Positions 25,026-32,278 of a DNA stretch of 64,000 bases are shown one piece after another. The stretch's first letter is position 1; each line of letters starts with the position of its first letter. The notes beneath the pieces were generated by a model. The model was not told the DNA's origin. It saw only the letters and a program-made list of their open reading frames with translations, and did not search any database. This DNA comes from Andeanibacterium fulvum (GTDB taxonomy: Bacteria; Pseudomonadota; Alphaproteobacteria; Sphingomonadales; Sphingomonadaceae). The DNA lies in NCBI RefSeq assembly GCF_037154085.1, contig NZ_JBANRM010000001.1, positions 62,001-126,000 of the forward strand. The letters run 5' to 3'. A program made the translations under genes and the position numbers.

Positions 25026-25505
25026 TCAGAGTTGGCCGAGCATGTATTCGGCGCTGGAGACGTTGAAGTCGCCCGGTGCCTCGACGTTCAGTTCTTCGAC
25101 CACGCCGTCATTCACCAGCACCGAAAAGCGCTGGCCGCGCGTGCCCATGCCGAAGCCGCTGCCGTCCATGGTGAGGCCGAGGGCCTTCACGAAATCGCCA
25201 TTGCCGTCAGCCAGCATGGTCACGGCGTCGGAACCGGAGGCCTTGCCCCAGGCGCCCATCACGAAGGCGTCGTTCACTGCGGTGCAGGCGATTTCGTCCA
25301 CGCCCTTGGCCTTCAACTCGTCGGCCTTTTCGACATAGCCCGGCAGGTGCTTGGCCGAGCAGGTGGGGGTGAAGGCACCCGGCACGGAGAACAGTGCCAC
25401 TTTCTTGCCCGCGAAATATTCGCCCGACTGCACAGCTTCGGGACCGTTCGCGGTCACCTTCACCAGCTTTACGTCAGGCAGCTTGTCACCAACTGCAATC
25501 GTCAT
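25026..25505 (-). CDS. Peroxiredoxin, Prx5 type
   Basis: This thiol peroxidase reduces hydrogen peroxide and alkyl hydroperoxides in the cytoplasm. The 159-residue protein has the redoxin fold with peroxidatic Cys49 in VPGAFTPTCS (the PxxxTxxC motif) and the conserved Arg late in GTRGQRFSVLV. The KHLPGYV segment after the active site is typical of Prx5, which commonly uses glutathione/glutaredoxin. The glutathione reductase gene at 6576 fits this. Some relatives carry a fused glutaredoxin; this one does not. Confidence 0.93.
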   Translation of the reverse strand: MTIAVGDKLPDVKLVKVTANGPEAVQSGEYFAGKKVALFSVPGAFTPTCSAKHLPGYVEKADELKAKGVDEIACTAVNDAFVMGAWGKASGSDAVTMLADGNGDFVKALGLTMDGSGFGMGTRGQRFSVLVNDGVVEELNVEAPGDFNVSSAEYMLGQL

Positions 25506-25688
25506 GTGAAATCCCTTTCCAGAGCCTTTTTCCGTCCTGCGCGGGGATAGGCTGCAAGGGCAGGGGCGCGCAACCGGGAGTTTCTTGGCCGATGGTTAAT
25601 TTCGCTTCACGATGCATGTTGAAGATCAGGTAAACGCGATCGGCGAACCTGCTCCACAGCGGATCATTCCGCGAGTGGAGACAGGGCA

Positions 25689-26147
25689 ATGAAACTGAAC
25701 ACATGGGTTGCAGCGGCTTTGTCCGCTGCGGCGCTTCTCGCACCGGTGCCGGCCCAGGCCGCGCCGAGCGATGACGCCGAAAAAGTCCGCCGCCTGGACA
25801 TCATGCTGATGGTGAGTGCGCTTCGGTGCCGCACCACGGCCGATGGCTTCCAGGACGATTACAACCGCTTCTCGTCCGCGCATCTGGGCGAGCTCAACGC
25901 CTCGGCAGGCACGCTGAAACGCAATCTGGAGGCTCGCTATGGGGCGGCGGGCGCCAAGCGCGAACTGGACCGGATGAGCGTGAGCATGGCCAATAGCTAC
26001 GGTCAGGGCCACCCCTGGCTGGGCTGCCGCGAATTGAAGGAGGCCACGCAGGGCCTCGCGCAGAATCACGCGCCGGGGGCGTTGCTATCCGCTGCCGACG
26101 AACTCCTGGGCGACAGCGGACGCTCATCGCTGGTGGCGGGATACTGA
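25689..26147 (+). CDS. Small exported protein of unknown function
   Basis: This 152-residue protein has a clear signal peptide ending in AQA at about residue 24. The mature part is helical and polar, with two cysteines (in ALRCRTT and WLGCREL) that could form a disulfide in the periplasm. The C-terminal 25 residues are low-complexity Gly/Ser/Leu. I recognise no domain. It is read toward ahcY, but a terminator lies between them. Confidence 0.75.
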   Translation: MKLNTWVAAALSAAALLAPVPAQAAPSDDAEKVRRLDIMLMVSALRCRTTADGFQDDYNRFSSAHLGELNASAGTLKRNLEARYGAAGAKRELDRMSVSMANSYGQGHPWLGCRELKEATQGLAQNHAPGALLSAADELLGDSGRSSLVAGY

Positions 26148-26203
26148 CCGCTTCATCGATATTCCCCGTGGCCGGACTTTACCTCCGGTCCCTGCAGCGT
26201 CTA

Positions 26204-26237
26204 AGGGCGGCTTCCTAAGGGATGCCGCCCTCTTTTT
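26204..26237 (+). terminator. Intrinsic terminator upstream of ahcY
   Basis: Stem AGGGCGGC / GCCGCCCT with a 12-base loop is followed by CTTTTT. It most simply ends the 25689 transcript. It lies only 45 bases before the ahcY start, with a second small hairpin (CCGGA...TCCGG, about 26173-26189) just before it, so a leader attenuator is possible. Confidence 0.8.
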
Positions 26238-26281
26238 CCCTCGGCATCCGCCAATGTGTTCCAAACGCAGGAGAATGTGCA

Positions 26282-27694
26282 GTGGCGACCAATGTTGCGG
26301 AGATTGCCGGCGATTACGTCGTAAAGGACATTTCGCTTGCCGATTACGGGCGGGCCGAAATCGCCATCGCCGAGACCGAAATGCCCGGCCTGATGGCCCT
26401 GCGCGAAGAATATGGCGCTTCGCAGCCGCTCAAGGGCGCGCGGATCACCGGATCGCTTCACATGACGATCCAGACTGCGGTGCTGATCGAGACGCTGGTC
26501 GCGCTGGGCGCGGATGTGCGCTGGGCCACCTGCAACATCTTCTCGACGCAGGACCATGCTGCTGCGGCCATTGCCGCCGCGGGCATTCCCGTCTTCGCGA
26601 TCAAGGGCGAAAGCCTGGGCGAATATTGGGACTATGTCGGCAACATCTTCGACTGGGGCCAGGACACTACGGCGAACATGATCCTCGACGATGGCGGCGA
26701 CGCCACCATGTTTGCCCTGTGGGGCGCGCGGGTCGAAGCGGGCGACGAACTGCCCGAACCCGCCAATGCCGAGGAAATCGAATTCCAGCGTGCACTGAAG
26801 GCCTTCCTCAAGGCGCGTCCCGGCTATCTCACCGAAACGGTGAAGGCCATCAGGGGCGTCTCGGAAGAAACCACCACGGGCGTCCACCGCCTCTATCACA
26901 TCGCCAAGAACGGCAAGCTGCCTTTCCCGGCGATCAATGTGAATGACAGCGTGACCAAGTCGAAGTTCGACAACCTCTATGGCTGCAAGGAATCGCTGGT
27001 CGACGCCATCCGCCGTGCAACCGACGTAATGCTGGCCGGCAAGGTCGCCTGCGTTGCGGGCTTCGGCGATGTGGGCAAGGGCTCTGCAGCCTCGCTGCGC
27101 CAGGGCGGCGCACGCGTGATGGTAACCGAAATCGATCCCATCTGCGCCCTGCAGGCCGCCATGGAAGGCTATGAAGTCGTGACCATGGAAGACGCGGTGA
27201 AGCGCTGCGATATCTTCGTGACGGCTACCGGCAACGAAGACGTGATCACGGCCGAGCACATGAAGGCGATGAAGCCGATGGCGATCGTCTGCAATATCGG
27301 CCACTTCGACAGCGAGATCCAGATTGCGGCGCTCGACAATTACGATTGGACCGAGATCAAGCCGGGCACCGATCTGGTCACCTTCCCGGATGGCAAGCAG
27401 ATCATCGTGCTGGCCAAGGGCCGCCTGGTGAATCTGGGCTGCGCTACCGGCCATCCCAGCTTCGTGATGTCCTCCAGCTTCACCAACCAGGTGCTGGCCC
27501 AGATCGAACTGTTCACCAAGGGCGACGATTACGCCAACCAGGTCTATGTGCTGCCCAAGCATCTGGACGAGAAGGTGGCCGCGCTGCACCTCGAAAAGCT
27601 GGGCGTGAAGCTCACTACGCTGACCCCGAAGCAGGCCGACTATATCGGCGTGCCGAAGGAAGGGCCGTTCAAGCCCGAGCATTATCGTTACTGA
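26282..27694 (+). CDS. ahcY: Adenosylhomocysteinase (SAH hydrolase)
   Basis: This NAD-dependent enzyme cleaves S-adenosylhomocysteine to adenosine and homocysteine, which relieves product inhibition of methyltransferases. The 470-residue protein starts at GTG 26282, eight bases after AGGAG. It has GSLHMTIQTAVLIETL, the NIFSTQDHAAAAI substrate segment, the NAD-binding GFGDVGKGSAASL, CNIGHFDSEI, and the C-terminal KPEHYRY with the conserved Lys and Tyr. The internal insert of about 40 residues (residues 145-185) is usual in bacterial long forms. It is followed by divL, a conserved alphaproteobacterial order. Confidence 0.97.
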   Translation: MATNVAEIAGDYVVKDISLADYGRAEIAIAETEMPGLMALREEYGASQPLKGARITGSLHMTIQTAVLIETLVALGADVRWATCNIFSTQDHAAAAIAAAGIPVFAIKGESLGEYWDYVGNIFDWGQDTTANMILDDGGDATMFALWGARVEAGDELPEPANAEEIEFQRALKAFLKARPGYLTETVKAIRGVSEETTTGVHRLYHIAKNGKLPFPAINVNDSVTKSKFDNLYGCKESLVDAIRRATDVMLAGKVACVAGFGDVGKGSAASLRQGGARVMVTEIDPICALQAAMEGYEVVTMEDAVKRCDIFVTATGNEDVITAEHMKAMKPMAIVCNIGHFDSEIQIAALDNYDWTEIKPGTDLVTFPDGKQIIVLAKGRLVNLGCATGHPSFVMSSSFTNQVLAQIELFTKGDDYANQVYVLPKHLDEKVAALHLEKLGVKLTTLTPKQADYIGVPKEGPFKPEHYRY

Positions 27695-27701
27695 TCCTGA
27701 C

Positions 27702-27729
27702 CGGAGCGGCGGGGAAACCTGCCGCTCCG
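27702..27729. terminator. Hairpin downstream of ahcY
   Basis: Inverted arms CGGAGCGGC and GCCGCTCCG flank a 10-base GGGGAAACCT loop. No T-run follows, so it may be a weak terminator or an mRNA-stabilising 3' end. Confidence 0.5.
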
Positions 27730-27735
27730 ATCATC

Positions 27736-27759
27736 GCTTTCCACAGGGCTTTCCACAGG
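27736..27759. repeat. Tandem 12-base repeat upstream of divL
   Basis: The unit GCTTTCCACAGG occurs twice in direct tandem, 56 bases before the divL start. Each copy contains TTTCCACA, which resembles but does not match the DnaA box TTATCCACA. Confidence 0.6.
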
Positions 27760-27814
27760 GCGTTCGCCTGCGATACCATTGTAATCGCGGCCTGCCGGGC
27801 ATAGCGAAGTCGTA

Positions 27815-30157
27815 ATGGAAATGAGCCCGACCGCATTGGCCCTGCTCGGCCTGCTGCTGGCGGTGTGGACGCTTGGCGCCGCGCTGCTGGTGCTGCGCGC
27901 TAATGCCGCCGCGCGCGGGGCGGACGGCGCCCGCCGGGCCGCCAAGCGGCTCGCCCGGATGGTCGACGAATCGCCCGCCGTTCCGATGCTCGTACGCGCC
28001 GATGGGCGGATCGAGGCGCCTGAAAGGCTGGCCTCGTGGCTGGGGCTCGACAAGGTGCCCGGCTATCTCTCCGAACTCGATGCGCGGTTGCACGGGCTTG
28101 CGACCGATCAGCTTGCCCAGCTCGATACCAATGTCCGCCGTGCACAGAAAACGGGCGCGCCGTTCCGCATGGTGGTGACCCCGCGCGGAACCACGCGCAG
28201 CCTTGCCGTGCAGGGCCACCTTGCCGACCCGGCAGTTTCTCCGGGTGGTGCAGCTCTGGTGTGGTTCTTCGACTTTTCGGACAGCCAGAGCGAGTTGTCG
28301 CGCCTTCGCGCGGAAGCGGCGCGCGCGCGTGACGATTTTGCGGCCCTGGTGGGCCTGATCGAGGCTGCGCCCATGCCGATGTGGTTCCGCGGGCCCGACA
28401 TGAAGCTGCAACTGGTCAATTCCGCTTATGTCGATGCAGTAGGCGCGGTGAGCGCCGATGCCGTGGTCGAAGGGCAGGTGGAACTGATCGAAGCCGTCGA
28501 CGGGCTTTCCGCCGCGCAGGTTGCGGGGCAGGCCCATGCGAAGGATTTGCCGATCGAGCGGATCGTCTCGGCCACCATAGGCGGCCAGCGCCGTGCACTG
28601 CGGGTCAGCGACTTGCCGCTGGGTGCGGAGGGCGTTGCCGGATACGCCGTCGATATCGAGGACATGGAAGAGCTTGGCCGGGCCTTCAAGGCCTTCCGCG
28701 AAGCCCAGGTCTCGATGCTCGATCAGTTGAGCGTTGGCGTGGCGCAGTTCGATGGGCGGCGCATGCTGACCTTCGCCAACCAGCCCTTCCAGCGCCTGTT
28801 CAAGCTGCCCGGCTCCATCGCCATCGATCCCCCCGATTTCGACCGTTTCCTCGACATTGCCCGCGATGCGCACAGGGTGCCCGAAACACGGGATTTCCCA
28901 GCCTGGCGCCGCGAACTGGGCACATGGTTCGCTGCGGGCGCGCCGAAGGAGGACGCCTGGCCTCTATCCGACGGCACGCATCTGCGCATGGTTGCCCAGC
29001 CCATGCCCGACGGCGGGATCGTGCTGGTGGCCGAGGACCGGACCGAGCAACTCGCTTTGTCCGCCACGCGCGACACCTTGCTGCGCACGCGCACGGCCAC
29101 TTTCGATTCGCTGTTCGAATCCCTCGCGGTGTTTGCGCCGGATGGGCGGCTGCAATTGTGGAACCGGCGCTTTCTGGCGGTGTGGGGGCTGGAAGGCGAA
29201 TTCCTCGATGCCCATCCGCATGTGGAGGCGTTGCTCAGCCAGTTGCGCAATCGCCTTGCCAAGCCCGGACAGGCGGATTCCATCGGCAATGTGGTCCGCG
29301 CCGCCACGCTCGATCGCAAGCAGAAGAGTGGGCGGGTGGTTCTGGCCGATGGGCGCACGCTGGAATTTGCAGGCGTGCCGCTCCCCGATGGCAATGGCTT
29401 GCTCACCGTGCTCGACATCACGGATTCGCAGAAGGCAGAGGCTGCCCTGCGCGAACGCAATGCCGCGCTGGAAGAAGCTGACGCGGTGAAGACGCGTTTC
29501 CTCGCCAACATGTCCTATGAATTCCGCACGCCGCTCACCTCCATCGGCGGCTTTGCCGAACTGCTGCAGAGCGGCGTGGCGGGCGAGCTTTCGGAGCAGG
29601 GCAGGGAATATGTCTCCGCGATCCTCGAATCGGTCGCCAGGCTGGGGGAGCAGATCGAAAGCGTGCTGGACCTCTCGCAAAGCGAGGCGGGCATGCTTCC
29701 GCTCGATCTGGTCGATCTCGACGTATTCCCCTTCCTCACCGGCATCGTGCGCGACCGTGAAGCCACGATTACCGGCAGGGGGCTGTCGCTGGAATTGCGG
29801 GGCGACCGTTCGGCAGGGCGAGTGAAGGCCGACAAGCGCAGGCTTGGCCGCGCGGTCGGCCATATCGTGGACAATGCCATCGCCGCGACGCCGGAGGGCG
29901 GGAAGATTCTCGTCGATCTGTCACGGGGCAAGCATGGCCTGCGGATCGTGGTATCGGACAATGGTGCCGGCATGACCCAGGCCGAGGCGGCGCGGGCGCT
30001 GGAAGGCTACAAGGTGGCGCATGACGGCAAGACGGTGGAACGCCGACAGGGCCTCGGCCTGCCGCTCGCCCGCCAGCTGATCGAGGCACACGGCGGCAAG
30101 CTCTCGCTGCTCTCCGAAAAGGGCATGGGCACAACCGTGACGATCAGCCTGCCATGA
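27815..30157 (+). CDS. divL: DivL-like PAS-domain pseudo-histidine kinase with Tyr at the phosphoacceptor site
   Basis: This 780-residue protein has an N-terminal membrane segment (about residues 7-27) and several PAS-like regions (about 48-160, 172-290, 299-415 and 430-535). A HisKA-type dimerisation helix follows, then an HATPase domain (N-box HIVDNAI about 680, DNGAGM about 715, GLGLPLARQL about 745). The H-box reads MSYEFRTPL, so Tyr568 replaces the phosphoacceptor His. This is the hallmark of Caulobacter DivL (769 residues, Tyr550), which relays DivK state to the CckA-CtrA pathway. ATPase motifs look intact. It overlaps tsaE as ATGA. The role here is inferred from homology. Confidence 0.9.
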   Translation: MEMSPTALALLGLLLAVWTLGAALLVLRANAAARGADGARRAAKRLARMVDESPAVPMLVRADGRIEAPERLASWLGLDKVPGYLSELDARLHGLATDQLAQLDTNVRRAQKTGAPFRMVVTPRGTTRSLAVQGHLADPAVSPGGAALVWFFDFSDSQSELSRLRAEAARARDDFAALVGLIEAAPMPMWFRGPDMKLQLVNSAYVDAVGAVSADAVVEGQVELIEAVDGLSAAQVAGQAHAKDLPIERIVSATIGGQRRALRVSDLPLGAEGVAGYAVDIEDMEELGRAFKAFREAQVSMLDQLSVGVAQFDGRRMLTFANQPFQRLFKLPGSIAIDPPDFDRFLDIARDAHRVPETRDFPAWRRELGTWFAAGAPKEDAWPLSDGTHLRMVAQPMPDGGIVLVAEDRTEQLALSATRDTLLRTRTATFDSLFESLAVFAPDGRLQLWNRRFLAVWGLEGEFLDAHPHVEALLSQLRNRLAKPGQADSIGNVVRAATLDRKQKSGRVVLADGRTLEFAGVPLPDGNGLLTVLDITDSQKAEAALRERNAALEEADAVKTRFLANMSYEFRTPLTSIGGFAELLQSGVAGELSEQGREYVSAILESVARLGEQIESVLDLSQSEAGMLPLDLVDLDVFPFLTGIVRDREATITGRGLSLELRGDRSAGRVKADKRRLGRAVGHIVDNAIAATPEGGKILVDLSRGKHGLRIVVSDNGAGMTQAEAARALEGYKVAHDGKTVERRQGLGLPLARQLIEAHGGKLSLLSEKGMGTTVTISLP

Positions 30158-30597
30158 TCGTGGACCTGCCCGATCTTGCCGCGATGGAGGCCTTTGGTGC
30201 GCGGATTGCGCGGCAATTGCGGCCGGGTGACGTAATCGCGCTGACCGGTGGGCTGGGCGCGGGCAAGACCACGCTCGCCCGCGCGATTATCGCCGCCTTG
30301 GGGCATGAGGGCGAAGTGCCGTCCCCCAGCTTCACCATTATCGAGACCTACGATCCGCCTGCTGTCCGCCTGCCGCTGGTCCATGCCGATTTCTATCGCC
30401 TGTCCCGCCCGGAAGAAGCGGAAGAACTGGGGTTGGAGGATTATCGCGAGGGCGCTGCGATGATCGCGGAATGGCCCGACCATGCAGGCGGTTTCGCACA
30501 CGAGCCGGGCTGCCTTTCCATCTCGCTGGAAATTGACGGTGAAGGGCGCAAGGCCGTTGTCGAATCCGGGGCAGATTGGGTAGGGCGGTTTTCATGA
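30154..30597 (+). CDS. tsaE: tRNA t6A37 biosynthesis ATPase TsaE
   Basis: TsaE works with TsaB and TsaD to put threonylcarbamoyl on A37 of ANN-decoding tRNAs. The 147-residue P-loop protein has Walker A GGLGAGKTTLAR (about residues 32-43), the switch-like PSPSFTIIETY, HADFYRL, and a C-terminal WPD segment. It overlaps both divL and amgK by four bases each. Confidence 0.94.
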   Translation: MIVDLPDLAAMEAFGARIARQLRPGDVIALTGGLGAGKTTLARAIIAALGHEGEVPSPSFTIIETYDPPAVRLPLVHADFYRLSRPEEAEELGLEDYREGAAMIAEWPDHAGGFAHEPGCLSISLEIDGEGRKAVVESGADWVGRFS

Positions 30598-31565
30598 GCT
30601 TGCCTGACGGTATCCATCAATTCCTCGCCAGCGCAGGTTGGCAGGACGCGTCCATCGAAGCCCTGCCGGGGGATGCGAGTTTCCGCCGCTATTTCCGCAT
30701 CCGGAACGGCGGGAAGACTGCCATGTTGATGGACGCGCCGCCACCCAACGAGGACCCGGGGCCGTTTCTCGATGTTGCCCATTGGCTCACCGCACATGGC
30801 CATCGTGCACCCGCTATCTATGCGGAAGACCGGGCACGCGGCCTCGTGCTGCTGGAGGATTTCGGCGCCGACCGCATGCGGGACTGGCTGGACCTGCACC
30901 CCGGTGCGGAACCGGAAACCTACCGCAAGGCGATCGATGCGCTGGTGAGCCTCCACCGCTCTCCGCCGGGGCCGTTCGCGCCCTACGACATGGCGGTCTA
31001 TCAGCGCGAGGCGGGGCTGTTCCCGGAATGGTATTGCCCTGCCGCAGGCGTTGAAGTTGACGCGCAATCCTATGCGCAGGCGTGGGAAGAGGTCATGGCG
31101 CCGGTCATCGCCCGGCAGGAGCCCGGCGTTACGGTGCTGCGGGACTATCATGCGGAAAACATCATGCTGCTGCCGCAAGGCGAGCAGGGGTTGATCGACT
31201 TCCAGGACGCGCTGGTGGGCCATCCGGCCTATGACATCGTCTCGCTGCTGCAGGATGCAAGGCGCGACGTGTCGCTGCAGCTGGAGCAGGCCATGCTCGA
31301 CCATTATCTGGCGCAGGTGGATGCCGGGCCGGAATTTCTGGCCGATTATGCCCGCCTCGGCGCGCAGCGTAATGCTAAGATCGTGGGTATCTTCGCCCGG
31401 CTCTGGAAGCGGGATGGCAAGCCGCGCTATCTGGCGTTCATCCCGCGCGTGTGGGAAGCGCTGGAGCGCGATCTCGCTCATCCCGCGCTTGCACCTGTCG
31501 CGCGCTGGTTCGATGCCAATATCCCGGCGGAAATGCGGGAAAGGCGCGGGGGAGGGCTGGGTTGA
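30594..31565 (+). CDS. amgK: N-acetylmuramate/N-acetylglucosamine kinase AmgK
   Basis: The family phosphorylates MurNAc and GlcNAc at C1 in the peptidoglycan recycling route that bypasses de novo UDP-MurNAc synthesis (known in Pseudomonas putida and Caulobacter). The 323-residue protein has the aminoglycoside-phosphotransferase fold. It has GDASFRRYFRI near the N-terminus, catalytic LRDYHAENIMLL (Brenner-type HxDxxxxN variant) and GLIDFQDALVGHPAYD with the metal Asp. The adjacent nucleotidyltransferase gene makes AmgK much more likely than an antibiotic kinase. Confidence 0.88.
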   Translation: MSLPDGIHQFLASAGWQDASIEALPGDASFRRYFRIRNGGKTAMLMDAPPPNEDPGPFLDVAHWLTAHGHRAPAIYAEDRARGLVLLEDFGADRMRDWLDLHPGAEPETYRKAIDALVSLHRSPPGPFAPYDMAVYQREAGLFPEWYCPAAGVEVDAQSYAQAWEEVMAPVIARQEPGVTVLRDYHAENIMLLPQGEQGLIDFQDALVGHPAYDIVSLLQDARRDVSLQLEQAMLDHYLAQVDAGPEFLADYARLGAQRNAKIVGIFARLWKRDGKPRYLAFIPRVWEALERDLAHPALAPVARWFDANIPAEMRERRGGGLG

Positions 31566-32278
31566 CCACACTCGCAACCGATACGGCGATGGTGCTCGCG
31601 GCCGGGCTCGGCAAGCGCATGCGCCCGCTCACGGCAACGCAGCCCAAGCCGATGGTGCGCGTCGCCGGCAAGCCGCTGATCGACCATGTGCTGGACCGTC
31701 TGGGTGCCGCGGGCGTGACCAAGGCAGTGGTCAACGTGCATTACCTGGCCGATGCGCTGGAGGCGCATCTGCAGGAACGCGCGCTGCCCAAGGTCACCAT
31801 TTCGGACGAGCGCGGCCTGCTGCTGGAAACCGGGGGCGGAATGGTCAAGGCGCAGAAGCTGCTGCCCGATCCGTTCTTCACCGTGAATGCCGACAATATC
31901 TGGCTCGACGGGCCTTACGATGCCTTTCGCGAATTGTCTGAAAGCTGGGACCCGGAGCAGATGGATGCGCTGCTGCTGCTGGTGCCGCATGCGGGCGCGT
32001 TCAACTATCGCGGCAAGGGCGATTTCCAGATGGACCCGCTCGGCCGGATCAGCCGCCGCCGTTCGGGCCGGATCGCGCCCTTCATCTATAGCGGCATCCA
32101 GCTGGTATCTCATCGCCTGCTGCGCGATGCGCCGGAAGGGCCCTTTTCGACCAATATCCTGTGGAGCCGCGCGATCGAGGAAGGGCGGCTCTATGGCCTT
32201 TGCTTTGCGGGCCAGTGGTTCGAGGTCGGGGAGCCGGGGGCCATCGGGCCCACCGAATCCGCGCTGAAACGTGGTTGA
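31562..32278 (+). CDS. murU: N-acetylmuramate-1-phosphate uridylyltransferase MurU
   Basis: MurU makes UDP-MurNAc from MurNAc-1-phosphate and UTP, the step after AmgK. The 238-residue protein has the nucleotidyltransferase signature MVLAAGLGKRMRPLT...KPM, then the substrate Gly-rich ETGGGMVKA and the metal Asp in NADNIW. The start is TTG 31562, overlapping the amgK stop as TTGA and six bases after GGGGGAGG. ATG 31589 would cut into the first conserved strand. Generic alternatives are glucose-1-phosphate nucleotidyltransferases; context favours MurU. Confidence 0.88.
   Translation: MTTLATDTAMVLAAGLGKRMRPLTATQPKPMVRVAGKPLIDHVLDRLGAAGVTKAVVNVHYLADALEAHLQERALPKVTISDERGLLLETGGGMVKAQKLLPDPFFTVNADNIWLDGPYDAFRELSESWDPEQMDALLLLVPHAGAFNYRGKGDFQMDPLGRISRRRSGRIAPFIYSGIQLVSHRLLRDAPEGPFSTNILWSRAIEEGRLYGLCFAGQWFEVGEPGAIGPTESALKRG

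Noticed and set aside
26160..26281. SAH or SAM riboswitch before ahcY
   Set aside because: I could not find the conserved core of known SAM- or SAH-binding RNAs; only a hairpin and a terminator are clear.
30594..31565. Aminoglycoside resistance phosphotransferase
   Set aside because: The fold matches, but the adjacent MurU gene and conserved context point to AmgK, a wall-recycling sugar kinase.
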